Assembly (NCBI GenBank): GCA_964552675.1 | Contig: CAZKHJ010000009.1 | Span: 32,033 to 96,032 of the forward strand | DNA from: Sulfurimicrobium sp964552675 | Lineage (GTDB): Bacteria > Pseudomonadota > Gammaproteobacteria > Burkholderiales > Sulfuricellaceae | DNA: 64,000 nucleotides | Direction of reading: 5' to 3' | Shown here: positions 17,186 to 26,806 of the stretch, piece by piece | Position numbering within the stretch: the first letter of the stretch is position 1 | How the letters are laid out: each line of letters starts with the position of its first letter | Notes under the pieces: generated by a model | What the model saw: the letters and a program-made list of their open reading frames with translations, nothing else | The model's database searches: none | What the model was told of the DNA's origin: nothing | Translations under genes and position numbers: made by a program

Positions 17186-18282
17186 AAATTCCTTTTCTCG
17201 ACCTGGGTGCCGCTTACCGCGAACTCAGGGAGGAACTGGATGCGGCCTGTTTGCGGGTAATGGATTCCGGCACCTACATCATGGGCCCGGAACTGGAAGC
17301 GTTCGAGCGCGAATTCGCGGCATATTGCGAGGCCGGGCATTGCGTCGGGGTAGGCAATGGCCTGGATGCGCTGCGCCTGATCTTGCAGGCGCTGGATCTG
17401 GAAGCGGGGGCCGAGGTCATCGTCCCCGCCAATACCTATATCGCGACCTGGCTGGCCGTGTCCCAGGCCGGTGCGACCCCGCTGCCGGTGGAGCCGGACG
17501 GACGCAGCGCCAACCTCGATCCGGAGCGGCTGGAACAGGCGGTCACCCCGCGCACGCGCGCCATCCTGGCGGTGCATCTCTATGGCCAGCCGGCGGATAT
17601 GGACGCCATCAACGCAGTGGCTGCGCGGCATGATCTGTACGTCATCGAGGACGCCGCGCAGGCGCACGGTGCGCGTTGCCGGGGGCGGCGCGTGGGCGGG
17701 CTGGGCATTGCGGCCGGATTCAGTTTCTATCCCAGCAAGAACCTCGGCGCATTCGGCGATGGCGGCGCGGTGGTGACCAACGATCCCGCGCTGGCGGAGC
17801 GCGTGCGCGCCTTGCGCAATTACGGCTCCCGGAGCCGCTACCAGCACGACTTCCAGGGGGTCAATTCGCGCCTGGATGAAATGCAGGCAGCCCTGCTGCG
17901 CGTCAGGCTCGGCGTGCTCGATGCCTGGAACCAGCGCCGCCGCGAGGCAGCCCGCTACTATCTGGAACATCTGCCGGACGAGGCGCTGGAACTGCCCCGG
18001 ATTGCCGAGGGCATGGAATCGGCATGGCACCTGTTCGTGCTGCAGACACCGGCGCGTTCCAGACTGACTGATTTTCTCGATCAGAACGGCATCGGCTGGC
18101 TCATTCATTACCCGGTTCCGCCGCATTTGCAGCCCGCCTATGCCGGGCTCGGCTACCGGCCTGGCGCCTTCCCTGTCACCGAGCGTCTGGCGGAGCGGGT
18201 GCTGAGCCTGCCTGTCGGGCCGCATCTTGACCGGGCTGCGCTGGAACGGGTGGTCGAGGTGGTGCAGCGTTTTGCCGCTTGA
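17182..18282 (+). CDS. fdtB: DegT/DnrJ/EryC1-type sugar aminotransferase, FdtB-like
   Basis: A 366-aa PLP-dependent aminotransferase. The Schiff-base lysine is K186 (FYPSKNLGAFGDGG) and the PLP-nitrogen-binding Asp is D157 (IEDAAQAHG). Following a 3,4-ketoisomerase, it should aminate the C3 keto group to make dTDP-3-amino-3,6-dideoxyhexose. Length and motifs are complete. RmlA and RmlB, which make the dTDP-keto precursor, are not in this window and must be encoded elsewhere. Confidence 0.9.
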   Translation: MKIPFLDLGAAYRELREELDAACLRVMDSGTYIMGPELEAFEREFAAYCEAGHCVGVGNGLDALRLILQALDLEAGAEVIVPANTYIATWLAVSQAGATPLPVEPDGRSANLDPERLEQAVTPRTRAILAVHLYGQPADMDAINAVAARHDLYVIEDAAQAHGARCRGRRVGGLGIAAGFSFYPSKNLGAFGDGGAVVTNDPALAERVRALRNYGSRSRYQHDFQGVNSRLDEMQAALLRVRLGVLDAWNQRRREAARYYLEHLPDEALELPRIAEGMESAWHLFVLQTPARSRLTDFLDQNGIGWLIHYPVPPHLQPAYAGLGYRPGAFPVTERLAERVLSLPVGPHLDRAALERVVEVVQRFAA

Positions 18283-18294
18283 GCGTGTGCCGCC

Positions 18295-19566
18295 ATGAAC
18301 CTGCTTAAAACGACGGCGCTCACCACCCTGTCGACGGGCATCAAGATCCTGGCCGGGCTGGCCGGCAACAAGGTCATCGCCCTTTACCTCGGCCCGTCCG
18401 GGCTGGCGCAGATCGGCCAGTTTGCCAACTTCACCAGCATCCTTGCCGCTGTTTCCGGCGGCGGCGTCACGGCCGGGGTCACCAAATACATCGCGGAATA
18501 CCGTGCCCGCCAGCAGGATCTCGCACCCCTGCTGGGGACGGCGCTGGCCGTCACCCTGCTGTTCTCCCTGATCGTGGCGCTGGCGGTGATGTGGTCAGGA
18601 CCGGAACTGTCGCGCTGGCTGACGGGCAGCACGGCTTATCACAGCCTGATGCCGGCCGTGGCGTGTGCCTTGGTCTTCATGGCGCTGCACGGGCTGCTGG
18701 CCGCCATGCTCAACGGCTACAAGCAGGTCCGGCTGCTGGTTGCGCTCAATATCCTGTCCAGCCTGGCAGGCTTGCTGGCGCTTGCTTTCCTGACCATCTA
18801 TTGGGGCCTGCATGGCGCGCTGCTGGCGCTGCTGCTGACGCCTGTCGCCGTGTTCCTGCTGGCCCTGGCCTATGCGGCGCTGCGGGCGGGCCGCCGCCTC
18901 GTCACCCTGCTGGGCAGGCCGGACCGCGCCAGCCTGAAAAAACTGGCCAGCTTCACGGCCATGGCCATGGTGTCCGCCATCGCCCTGCCACTGGCGCTGC
19001 TGGTGATTCGCGATCACCTCGGGCAGACGATTTCATGGCAGGCGGCGGGCTACTGGCAGGGGGTGTGGAAAATTTCCGAAGCCTATTTGTTATTGGTAAC
19101 CACTTCGCTCGGCGTCTACTATTTGCCCCGGCTCTCGGAAATCCAGGAACCGGCTGCCCTGCGCCGGGAAATCCTGCAGGGCTACAAAATCCTGCTGCCG
19201 CTGGTGGCTGTGAGCGCAATCGCCATTTACCTGGCGCGGGAATGGATCACCCGGCTTCTGTTCAGCGCCGATTTCATGCCCATGACGGAGCTGTTCGCCT
19301 TCCAGCTGCTGGGGGATTTCCTCAAAATCGGCGCCTGGCTGCTGGCCTACCTGATGCTGGCAAAAGTGATGCCCGGCACCTTCATCGTGACGGAAATCGC
19401 CTTCAGCCTGTGTTTCACCGGCCTGGCCCTGTGGTTTACCGGGCAGTTCGGCCTGGCCGGGGTGAGCTACGCCTTTGCCCTCAGCTATCTGCTCTACTGG
19501 CTGGCGCTGGCGCTCCTGCTGCGCGGCCATTGGCGCCACGCCGCGCCCTGTCCGGAGCGCGCATGA
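18295..19566 (+). CDS. wzx: Lipid-linked oligosaccharide flippase Wzx, WzxE-like
   Basis: A 423-aa polytopic membrane protein with about 12 hydrophobic segments of the MATE/MVF-like polysaccharide-transporter superfamily. The N-terminal TALTTLSTGIKILAGLAGNKVI and ALYLGPSGLAQIGQF are typical of the WzxE branch that in enterobacteria flips lipid III carrying a dTDP-derived acetamido sugar, which fits the neighbouring amino-sugar genes. It would move undecaprenyl-linked repeat units to the periplasmic face. The stop overlaps the next ATG. Confidence 0.9.
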   Translation: MNLLKTTALTTLSTGIKILAGLAGNKVIALYLGPSGLAQIGQFANFTSILAAVSGGGVTAGVTKYIAEYRARQQDLAPLLGTALAVTLLFSLIVALAVMWSGPELSRWLTGSTAYHSLMPAVACALVFMALHGLLAAMLNGYKQVRLLVALNILSSLAGLLALAFLTIYWGLHGALLALLLTPVAVFLLALAYAALRAGRRLVTLLGRPDRASLKKLASFTAMAMVSAIALPLALLVIRDHLGQTISWQAAGYWQGVWKISEAYLLLVTTSLGVYYLPRLSEIQEPAALRREILQGYKILLPLVAVSAIAIYLAREWITRLLFSADFMPMTELFAFQLLGDFLKIGAWLLAYLMLAKVMPGTFIVTEIAFSLCFTGLALWFTGQFGLAGVSYAFALSYLLYWLALALLLRGHWRHAAPCPERA

Positions 19567-20480
19567 ACACGCCGCCGCTGGTCAGCATCCTGGTGCCCGC
19601 CTATAACCACGAGGCGTATGTCGAGGAGCTGATCCGCAGCATCTGGAGACAGAACGGGCCGGAGATGGAGATCATTGTGGTTGACGATGGCTCCAGCGAC
19701 CGCACCCACGAAATCGCCAGCGCGCTGGTCCTGCAATCCCCCTGCCCGATGCGGGTGCTGCGCCAGGACAACCGGGGCATCAACGCCACCCTGAACCGGG
19801 CGCTGGAAATGGCGCAGGGCGAGTTTTCGGCGATCATCGCCTCCGACGACCGTTTTGCCGGTGACCGCTTTCCCGCCCAGTTGCAGCTGTTTGCGGCCCA
19901 GCCTGGGCTCCAGGTGGTTTATGGCAATGGACGCTACTGGAGCGGCGAGGAACTTGGCGGGCAGGTTCACGACGCGGCGATGCAACGGCGGCTGAACGCT
20001 TCCCCGCAGGAGATGCTCGCCTATCTGGTGTCCCATGTGCCTGCCCTGTTCATCCAGACCTGCCTGTTCCGCACCGCTTTCCTGCGGCGGATCGGCGGCT
20101 TCGACGAAAGCCTGCTGGCTGACGACTGGCCCTTGAATATCCGCATCTTCAGCCACCTCGAGAGCAGGCGCGAGTTCGCTTTTGTTGACCGGGATGTTTT
20201 TCACTACCGCCAGCATGGCGCGAACAGCCACCGGGATTACGCCCTGCATTCCCGGCGCGTGCTCGAAGTGATCGAGAAATATACCCCGGCAGCGCTCAAA
20301 CCGGCTTTCCTGGCCGAGCAGCATGCCAACCTGGCCATGCTGGCGCTGGCCAGCCTGCGCTGGCGGGCGGGCTTGCGCCACCTGCTCACCAGCCAGCGGA
20401 TGCAGCCCAATGCCTTGCGCCTGCTGGTCTTTCTTTACAAACTATGCCGCTATCCCCTGAAGAGGCTGCTGCGCACGTGA
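19563..20480 (+). CDS. Family 2 glycosyltransferase
   Basis: A 305-aa GT-A-fold glycosyltransferase. The N-terminal PPLVSILVPAYNHEAYVEE, the nucleotide-binding IIVVDDGSSD and the second metal-binding ASDDR motif are all visible, followed by a FDESLLADDWPLNIRIF acceptor-side motif. The start is the ATG overlapping the wzx stop. It adds one sugar of the repeat unit at the cytoplasmic face; donor and linkage are not predictable. Confidence 0.88.
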   Translation: MNTPPLVSILVPAYNHEAYVEELIRSIWRQNGPEMEIIVVDDGSSDRTHEIASALVLQSPCPMRVLRQDNRGINATLNRALEMAQGEFSAIIASDDRFAGDRFPAQLQLFAAQPGLQVVYGNGRYWSGEELGGQVHDAAMQRRLNASPQEMLAYLVSHVPALFIQTCLFRTAFLRRIGGFDESLLADDWPLNIRIFSHLESRREFAFVDRDVFHYRQHGANSHRDYALHSRRVLEVIEKYTPAALKPAFLAEQHANLAMLALASLRWRAGLRHLLTSQRMQPNALRLLVFLYKLCRYPLKRLLRT

Positions 20481-21703
20481 GTATTGCCGTCATTCTTCTC
20501 CTGGCCGTGGCGGCCCTGAACTGGCTGCGTTTCCGCGATCTGCTCTATCCGGCCTTTATCCAGGCGCTGGAATGGCTGGTGATCCTGGGCGTTTTCTGGC
20601 TGGTGCAGGACCATTTCGATCCCCTGCACGGCCGCACGCTGGTGGTGATCGTCCTGGGCGTTGTCCTGTTCGGCCTGGGCTGTTATGTCACGACCTTTGC
20701 GCACCGGCCCGTCAAGACACCCAATCCCCTCTCGCGTTTGCCAGCGCCGGGGCCGGCCCATGTGCTGGCGCTGGCGACGGCCATGGCGCTGCCGCTGGTG
20801 GTGTACAAGGCCTATGTGCTGGCGTTCGGCGGCCCTACCGAACTGCCCCTGCTCAACCTGAGATATGCCATGACGCAGGATGCGGAGGGAAGCAGCGGCT
20901 ATGGCCTGCTCAACTATGTCTTTCCGCTCGCCTTCTTTTCCGCTGCGCTGCAGGTGATGCTGTGGCGCGCCAATCCCGGGCAGGGGAAGCGGATGCTGCT
21001 GCTGGCGGTCTCTCTGGCCTGCATTTATGGCGTGCTGAGCACCGGGCGGGGCATCCTGGTGGGGTTGCTCATCACCCTGGTTCTGATTCCGATCGTGTTG
21101 CGTCAGGTGCGGCTGCTGCGGGCGGCTTTCTACTTGTTTTCCATTTCTCTGCTGCTGTTCGTGGTGCTGGGCATGCTGATGGGGAAGATAGGCGTCTTTG
21201 GCACTGATTTCACGGAAAACATGGCAGCGCTGGGCGAAACTTTCGAGATCTATCTCCTTGCCAGCATTCCGGCGCTGGACCATCTCCTGCAGCAGGGCTC
21301 CCCCTTGGAGGCCGGGCTGCATACCTTCCGCAGCCTGTTCGCGGCCCTGCATGCCATCGGTTTCGACGTGCCGGTTCTTCCGCTGGTGCAGGAGTTTGTC
21401 GAAGTGCCGGTGCCGACCAATGTCTATACCCTGTACCAGCCCTATTTTCTCGATTTTGGCGTACTGGCCCTGCCGCTGGTGCAGTTCGTGCTGGGCCTGT
21501 TCTACGGCCTGGTGTACCGGGGTGCGACGCGCGCCCAGCCGCACCCGGCGCCGGTGTATCTTTATGCCCTGATGTTCTGGCCGCTGGCGGGGCAGTTCGG
21601 CAGCGATCCCTATTTCAGCCTGGCATCGCAATGGGCGCAATATCTGGCGCTATGCGGGCTTTTCATGGTGTGGTGGAGCAGGCCGGCACCGGCGGCGCGC
21701 TGA
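20477..21703 (+). CDS. wzy: O-antigen/exopolysaccharide polymerase, Wzy-like
   Basis: A 408-aa integral membrane protein with about 10-12 hydrophobic segments and a larger periplasmic loop (about residues 240-320), the usual shape of Wzy polymerases. The start is the GTG overlapping the preceding stop (GTGA); a start 11 codons earlier would lie inside the previous gene and add a hydrophilic stub. Wzy proteins share little sequence, so the call rests on topology and on sitting between Wzx and glycosyltransferase genes. It would join lipid-linked repeats in the periplasm. Confidence 0.8.
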   Translation: MSIAVILLLAVAALNWLRFRDLLYPAFIQALEWLVILGVFWLVQDHFDPLHGRTLVVIVLGVVLFGLGCYVTTFAHRPVKTPNPLSRLPAPGPAHVLALATAMALPLVVYKAYVLAFGGPTELPLLNLRYAMTQDAEGSSGYGLLNYVFPLAFFSAALQVMLWRANPGQGKRMLLLAVSLACIYGVLSTGRGILVGLLITLVLIPIVLRQVRLLRAAFYLFSISLLLFVVLGMLMGKIGVFGTDFTENMAALGETFEIYLLASIPALDHLLQQGSPLEAGLHTFRSLFAALHAIGFDVPVLPLVQEFVEVPVPTNVYTLYQPYFLDFGVLALPLVQFVLGLFYGLVYRGATRAQPHPAPVYLYALMFWPLAGQFGSDPYFSLASQWAQYLALCGLFMVWWSRPAPAAR

Positions 21704-21711
21704 GCGTGGAT

Positions 21712-22674
21712 ATGACCGCGACTGTGGATATCGTCATCGTCAACTGGAATTCGGGCGTGCTGCTGCGCCAGTGCCTGGCCTCGATTCCCTCCGCGCTGGA
21801 AGAGGGTGCGCTGCAAGATGGTGCGATAGCTGCGCGCGTGGTGGTGGTGGACAATGCCTCCCGGGATGGCTCCTGCGATGATCTCACCCCGCCCGGCCAT
21901 GCACTGGAGGTGATCAGGAATTCATTCAATACCGGTTTTGCCGCCGCCTGCAATCAGGGGGCGCGGCAGACGGCGGGGGAGTATATCCTGTTCCTCAACC
22001 CCGATACCCGGCTGTTGCCTGGTTCCCTGGCCATTCCGCTGCAATTCATGCAGCAGGCGGAAAACGCCCGGATCGGGATTTGCGGGGTGCAGCTGTTCGA
22101 TGATCAGGGGCGGCTGGCCCAGAGTTGCGCGCGCTTTCCCTCGCTGGGCAATATCCTGGCCAAAATGCTCGGCCTGAGCTTCATCTTCCCGCGTGCCGGC
22201 ATGACGATGCGGGAATGGGATCATCTCGAAAGCCGGCGGGTCGACCAGGTGATGGGCGCGTATTTCCTGGTCAGGCGCAGCGTGTTCGAGGCCCTGTGCG
22301 GCTTCGACCAGCGCTTCCTGGTGTATTTCGAGGATGTCGATTTTGCGCTCAGGGCCAGCCGGGCGGGATGGGACAGCCACTATCTGGCGAGCGCCAGGAT
22401 TCACCATGCGGGCGGCGGCACCACCCGGAATGTCAAGGCGCGGCGGCTGTTCTATTTCCTCAGAAGCCGGATTCTGTACGCGGGCAAGCATTTCTCCCTG
22501 CCCGGTGCGGTGGCGCATTTGCTGCTGACCCTGACGCTGGAGCCCCTGACGCGCCTGCTGTTTGCCCTGGGGCGGGGCCGCCTGGCCGATGCCGGGGATG
22601 TGGTCGAGGCAGCTTTCCTGCTATGGCGCGACCTGCCCGGCATGGCCGCAGGCTTGCGGCGCGGCGTGCGCTAG
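21712..22674 (+). CDS. Family 2 glycosyltransferase, rhamnosyltransferase-like
   Basis: A 320-aa GT2 enzyme of the WbbL/rhamnosyltransferase-like group: N-terminal VDIVIVNWNSG, VVVVDNASRDGS, NTGFAAACNQG, FLNPDTRL (metal site) and FLVYFEDVDFALRA. A GTG two codons upstream is an equally possible start; frames extending further back would overlap wzy deeply. A C-terminal amphipathic region may tether it to the membrane. It adds one residue to the repeat unit. Confidence 0.87.
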   Translation: MTATVDIVIVNWNSGVLLRQCLASIPSALEEGALQDGAIAARVVVVDNASRDGSCDDLTPPGHALEVIRNSFNTGFAAACNQGARQTAGEYILFLNPDTRLLPGSLAIPLQFMQQAENARIGICGVQLFDDQGRLAQSCARFPSLGNILAKMLGLSFIFPRAGMTMREWDHLESRRVDQVMGAYFLVRRSVFEALCGFDQRFLVYFEDVDFALRASRAGWDSHYLASARIHHAGGGTTRNVKARRLFYFLRSRILYAGKHFSLPGAVAHLLLTLTLEPLTRLLFALGRGRLADAGDVVEAAFLLWRDLPGMAAGLRRGVR

Positions 22675-22687
22675 GACGGCGGCGGAG

Positions 22688-23752
22688 ATGCGCGTGCTCC
22701 TGCTTACCCGTTACAGCCGCGCCGCGGCAAGCAGCCGGCTGCGTGCCCTCCAGTACCTGCCTTGGCTGGAGAGAGCGGGGGTGGAGGTCGTGAGTCTGCC
22801 GCTGCTGGGCGATGGCTATGTGCAGAAGCTGTACCGCGCAGGCTCGGGCTGGTCGGCCTCCGTTCTGTCCGCCTACTGGCAGCGCTTCCAGGTGCTGTTG
22901 TCGGCGCGGCAGTTCGATCTGCTGTGGATCGAAAAGGAACTGTTCCCCTGGCTGCCCGCCCTGGCGGAAGCCCTCCTGAGTGTCTACCGCATTCCCTATG
23001 TCGTCGATTACGACGATGCGCTGTTCCATCGCTACGACCTTCACCCAAACTTCTGGGTCAGAACCCTGCTGGCGGGGAAAATCGACCGCGTGATGCGCCA
23101 TGCCGCGCTGGTCGTTGCCGGCAACGAATACATCGCCGCCAGGGCGCGCCAGGCCGGTGCGCGGCGGGTGGAAATCCTGCCCACCAGCGTGGACCTGACG
23201 CGCTATGCCGTGGATCCAAGCCCCGGCGAGGGGCCTTTCACCATCGGCTGGATCGGCACGCCCGTCACCGTGAAATACCTGTCCCTGGTTGCGCCGGTGC
23301 TGGCCGGCCTGGGCCGGGAAAGCGGCGTGCGCATCGTGATCGTGGGCGGCGGCGAGACCGCGCTGACGGGAGTGGCGGCAGAAAGAAGGCCGTGGCGGGA
23401 GGAGCGCGAGGCGGCTGACATCCGGCAATTCGATGCCGGCATCATGCCCTTGCCGGATGCGCCGTGGGAGCGCGGCAAGTGCGGCTACAAGCTGATCCAG
23501 TACATGGCCTGCGGCAGGCCGGTGGTCGCTTCGCCGGTGGGCGTCAACCGCCACATCGTCGTGCCGGGGGAGAACGGCTTTCTCGCCACCAGTCCGGGCG
23601 AGTGGCTGGCAGCATTGCGCCAGCTCCGCGCCGACCCCCTGTTGCGCCAGCGCATGGGACTGGCCGGAAGGGCAGAGGTCGAGCGCAGCTACAGCCTGCA
23701 GGGCAATGTGCCGAAATTGCTGCGCTGGCTGCGCGAAGCGGGGGAGAACTAG
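22688..23752 (+). CDS. GT4-type glycosyltransferase
   Basis: A 354-aa GT-B-fold glycosyltransferase. N-terminal MRVLLLTRYSRAAASSRLR opens the first Rossmann domain and VDYDDALF follows at about residue 110; the second domain has the GWIGTPVTVKYL start and a CGYKLIQYMACGRPVVASP donor-binding segment with GENGFLA. The start ATG is preceded by a GGCGGAG ribosome-binding site 13 nt after the previous stop. The donor sugar is unknown. Confidence 0.87.
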   Translation: MRVLLLTRYSRAAASSRLRALQYLPWLERAGVEVVSLPLLGDGYVQKLYRAGSGWSASVLSAYWQRFQVLLSARQFDLLWIEKELFPWLPALAEALLSVYRIPYVVDYDDALFHRYDLHPNFWVRTLLAGKIDRVMRHAALVVAGNEYIAARARQAGARRVEILPTSVDLTRYAVDPSPGEGPFTIGWIGTPVTVKYLSLVAPVLAGLGRESGVRIVIVGGGETALTGVAAERRPWREEREAADIRQFDAGIMPLPDAPWERGKCGYKLIQYMACGRPVVASPVGVNRHIVVPGENGFLATSPGEWLAALRQLRADPLLRQRMGLAGRAEVERSYSLQGNVPKLLRWLREAGEN

Positions 23753-23753
23753 G

Positions 23754-25691
23754 ATGTGCGGCCTGGCCGGTTTTCTGGAACTGGGTGGTCGCTCCACCGC
23801 CGAGCGGCTGCAAGCCCTCGCCACCGCCATGGCCGGACGGCTTGCCCATCGCGGGCCGGATGCGGCCGGCAGCTGGGTGGACGCCAGCGCCGGCATCGCG
23901 CTGGGCCACCGCCGCCTCGCCATCCGCGATCTCTCCGCGCAGGGCGGCCAGCCCATGCTGTCCGCGTGTGGCCGGTATGTGCTGGTGCATAACGGCGAGA
24001 TCTACAACTGCGATCATTTGCGCCAGACGCTGGAGCAGGAGGGGGTCTGCCGCTGGCGCGGCCATTCCGATACCGAAATCCTGCTCGCCGCCATCAGTCA
24101 CTGGGGGCTGGAGGCCGCGCTGGCGCGCCTCAGCGGCATGTTCGCCTTCGCCTTGTGGGACCGGACGAAAGCCACGCTGTACCTGGTGCGCGACCGGCTG
24201 GGTGAAAAGCCCCTGTATTACGGCTGGATGGGGAATACCCTGCTGTTCGCCTCGGAGCTGAAGGCGCTGCATGCCCATCCGGCGTGGCACGGGGAAATCG
24301 ACAGGGACAGTGTCGTGCAGTTGCTGCGCTTCGGCTATATTCCCGCGCCCGGCTCGATTTTCCGGGGCGTGCACAAGCTGCCGCCCGGTACGCTGCTTGA
24401 AATCTCCGGTGCGGCCCATGCGGCTCCCCGGCCTTACTGGTCACTCGCCGAGGCGGCCCGGGCCGGCATGGCCAGCCCGTTCCAGGGTGATGCCGGCGAA
24501 GCGGCGGGGCAGTTGGAAAATCTGTTGCGCCAGTCGGTGCGGCAGCAGCTGGTGGCTGATGTTCCGCTCGGCATTTTTCTCTCCGGCGGGGTGGATTCCT
24601 CGCTGGTGGCGGCATTGGCGCAGGCTGAAGGCGGCGCACCGGTGAGAACCTTTTCCATCGGCTTTGCCGAGGCGGCATACGACGAAGCGCGTCATGCCCG
24701 GCAGGTTGCCCGGCATCTGGGCACCGAGCACGCCGAAATGATGGTGACGCCGCAACACGCCCTGGCGCTCATTCCGGACCTGCCGGAGATTTACGACGAG
24801 CCCTTTGCCGATCCGGCGCAGATCCCCGCCTGCCTGCTTGCCCGCTTTGCCCGCCAGCATGTGGTCACCTGCCTGTCCGGGGATGGCGGCGACGAACTGT
24901 TCGGCGGCTATGACCGCTATCTGTGGGGAGCCCGTGCCTGGGCGCTGGGCCGACGCCTGCCCGATTCCGCGAGAAGGCAGGCCGCCAGCCTGCTGGCAGC
25001 CGTGCCGGGCCGGCTGTGGGGTGCGCTGGGCGCCGTGTTGCCGCCGCGCCAGCGCTATTTCCTGTCCGGCGCCAGGCTGCACAAGCTGGCGCGTATCCTG
25101 GCTGCGGAACAACCGGACGAGGTCTATCTCCGGCTGGTCGAGCGCTGGGATGGCGCGGCAGAGATGGTGCCGGGGGCGCGTCAACTAGCGTTGCCGGGCG
25201 AGCCACATGTCTGGGGTGAGGGGACGGGCGGCATGGTGCAGCGCATGATGCTGCTGGACGGCATGGGCTTCCTGCCCGGTGACGTCATGGCCAAGGTGGA
25301 CCGGGCCACCATGGCGGTTGGCCTGGAATCGCGCGCGCCTTTCCTGGACCACCATCTCGCCGAATTCGCCTGGCGCCTGCCCCTGGCCATGAAAATCCGC
25401 CAGGGGCAGAACAAATGGCTGTTGCGCCAGGTGCTGTATCGCCATGTGCCCGAAAAGCTGGTCGACCGTCCCAAAATGGGCTTTGCCGTTCCGCTCGATG
25501 CATGGCTGCGCGGCCCCCTGCGGGAATGGGCGGAACACCTGCTCGACGAGCGCAGCCTGCGCCAGGCCGGGCTGCTCGACCCGCTGAGGGTGCGGCAGAA
25601 ATGGCAGGAACACCTGAGCGGGAAGCGCCATTGGCAGCATGGCCTGTGGAGCGTCCTGATGTTGCAGGCGTGGCTGGAAAAATGGCGATGA
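23754..25691 (+). CDS. asnB: Asparagine synthase (glutamine-hydrolysing) family protein
   Basis: A 645-aa AsnB-type amidotransferase. The start MCGLAGF exposes the N-terminal nucleophile Cys2 of the glutaminase domain (about 1-210), followed by the ATP-pyrophosphatase synthetase domain with the LSGGVDSSL P-loop at about 282 and the GDGGDELFGGYDRY motif. Such genes are frequent in exopolysaccharide loci, where they may amidate a uronic acid or similar sugar carboxylate rather than make free asparagine. It starts one base after the previous stop and overlaps the next gene. Confidence 0.9.
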   Translation: MCGLAGFLELGGRSTAERLQALATAMAGRLAHRGPDAAGSWVDASAGIALGHRRLAIRDLSAQGGQPMLSACGRYVLVHNGEIYNCDHLRQTLEQEGVCRWRGHSDTEILLAAISHWGLEAALARLSGMFAFALWDRTKATLYLVRDRLGEKPLYYGWMGNTLLFASELKALHAHPAWHGEIDRDSVVQLLRFGYIPAPGSIFRGVHKLPPGTLLEISGAAHAAPRPYWSLAEAARAGMASPFQGDAGEAAGQLENLLRQSVRQQLVADVPLGIFLSGGVDSSLVAALAQAEGGAPVRTFSIGFAEAAYDEARHARQVARHLGTEHAEMMVTPQHALALIPDLPEIYDEPFADPAQIPACLLARFARQHVVTCLSGDGGDELFGGYDRYLWGARAWALGRRLPDSARRQAASLLAAVPGRLWGALGAVLPPRQRYFLSGARLHKLARILAAEQPDEVYLRLVERWDGAAEMVPGARQLALPGEPHVWGEGTGGMVQRMMLLDGMGFLPGDVMAKVDRATMAVGLESRAPFLDHHLAEFAWRLPLAMKIRQGQNKWLLRQVLYRHVPEKLVDRPKMGFAVPLDAWLRGPLREWAEHLLDERSLRQAGLLDPLRVRQKWQEHLSGKRHWQHGLWSVLMLQAWLEKWR

Positions 25692-26806
25692 AAATCCTGC
25701 TGTTCGCCAATTCCGACTGGTATCTCTACCATTTCCGCCTCGCGCTGGCCCAGGCTGCGCGCGCCCAGGGGCACGAAGTGGTGCTGCTTTCCCCGCCTGG
25801 CCCATATGTGCCCAGGCTGGAACAGGCGGGATTCCGCTGGATCGGGGCCAGGCTGTCGCGCCGCAGCCTGAACCCTCTGGGCGAACTGGCGGCGATCTGG
25901 CGCCTGATCCGTCTGTACCGGCGGGAAAAACCGGATCTGGCGCACCACTTCACCGTCAAATGCGTGCTCTACGGTTCGCTTGCGGCGCGTCTGGCGGGCG
26001 TCGCCGCCGTGGTCAATGCGGTGACGGGGCTGGGGCATGTGTTCAGCGCCAGCGGCCCCGGCGCATGGCTGTTGCGTCCCTGGCTGGGAATTTTTTACCG
26101 CCTGGCGCTGCGCGGCAGCCAGGTGGTTTTCCAGAACCCCGACGATCTGGCGGCGTTTCTTGCGCGGGGCTGGGCAGGGCGTGGCGCCAGCCATCTGATC
26201 CGGGGTTCAGGGGTGGATGTGCAGCGCTTTTGTCCGCACCCTCGCGCCGGCAAGGAAAAAACGGTGCTGCTGGCCTCCCGCCTGCTCCGGGCCAAGGGCG
26301 TGGGCGAATATGTGGCGGCGGCACAGCGGGTGCGCCGCCAATTGCCGGAGGTGAAGTTTCTGATTGCCGGCATGCCCGATCCGGGCAACCCCGGCTCTAT
26401 CCCCCCGGAAACCATCGAGCGCTGGAAAAGCCAGGGCGAGGTTGTCCTGCTGGGGCAGCGCGAGGACATGGCCGCGCTCATGGGGGAGGTGGATGTGCTG
26501 GTGTTGCCGAGCTATTACGGCGAAGGCGTGCCGCGCTGCCTGATCGAGGGGGCGGCCAGCGGCCTGGCGCTGGTGGCGAGCGACACGCCCGGTTGCCGCG
26601 AGGTGGTGCAGCATGGCATCAATGGCAGGCTGGTGCCGCCACGGGATGGCGAACGCCTGGCCGAGGCTGTCCTGGCCCTGTTGCGGGATGATAAACTGCG
26701 CACAGCCATGGGGGAAAAATCCCGGGAAATTGCCTGTGCCGGGTTTTCCGAGCGACAGGTCATCGATGAAACGCTTGAGGTTTACCGGATCGCGCGGCAG
26801 TGTTAG
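25688..26806 (+). CDS. GT4-type glycosyltransferase
   Basis: A 372-aa GT-B enzyme: MKILLFANSDWYLYHFRLAL at the N-terminus, HHFTVKCVLYGSLAAR and NAVTGLGHVFS in domain one, then VLLASRLLRAKGVGEYV and PSYYGEGVPRCLIEGAASG in domain two. The last is the conserved donor-phosphate motif region. The layout resembles WbpH/PglA-type N-acetylgalactosaminyl- or similar transferases that extend an undecaprenyl-PP-linked sugar. The ATG overlaps the asnB stop; an upstream ATG two codons earlier is possible. Confidence 0.88.
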   Translation: MKILLFANSDWYLYHFRLALAQAARAQGHEVVLLSPPGPYVPRLEQAGFRWIGARLSRRSLNPLGELAAIWRLIRLYRREKPDLAHHFTVKCVLYGSLAARLAGVAAVVNAVTGLGHVFSASGPGAWLLRPWLGIFYRLALRGSQVVFQNPDDLAAFLARGWAGRGASHLIRGSGVDVQRFCPHPRAGKEKTVLLASRLLRAKGVGEYVAAAQRVRRQLPEVKFLIAGMPDPGNPGSIPPETIERWKSQGEVVLLGQREDMAALMGEVDVLVLPSYYGEGVPRCLIEGAASGLALVASDTPGCREVVQHGINGRLVPPRDGERLAEAVLALLRDDKLRTAMGEKSREIACAGFSERQVIDETLEVYRIARQC

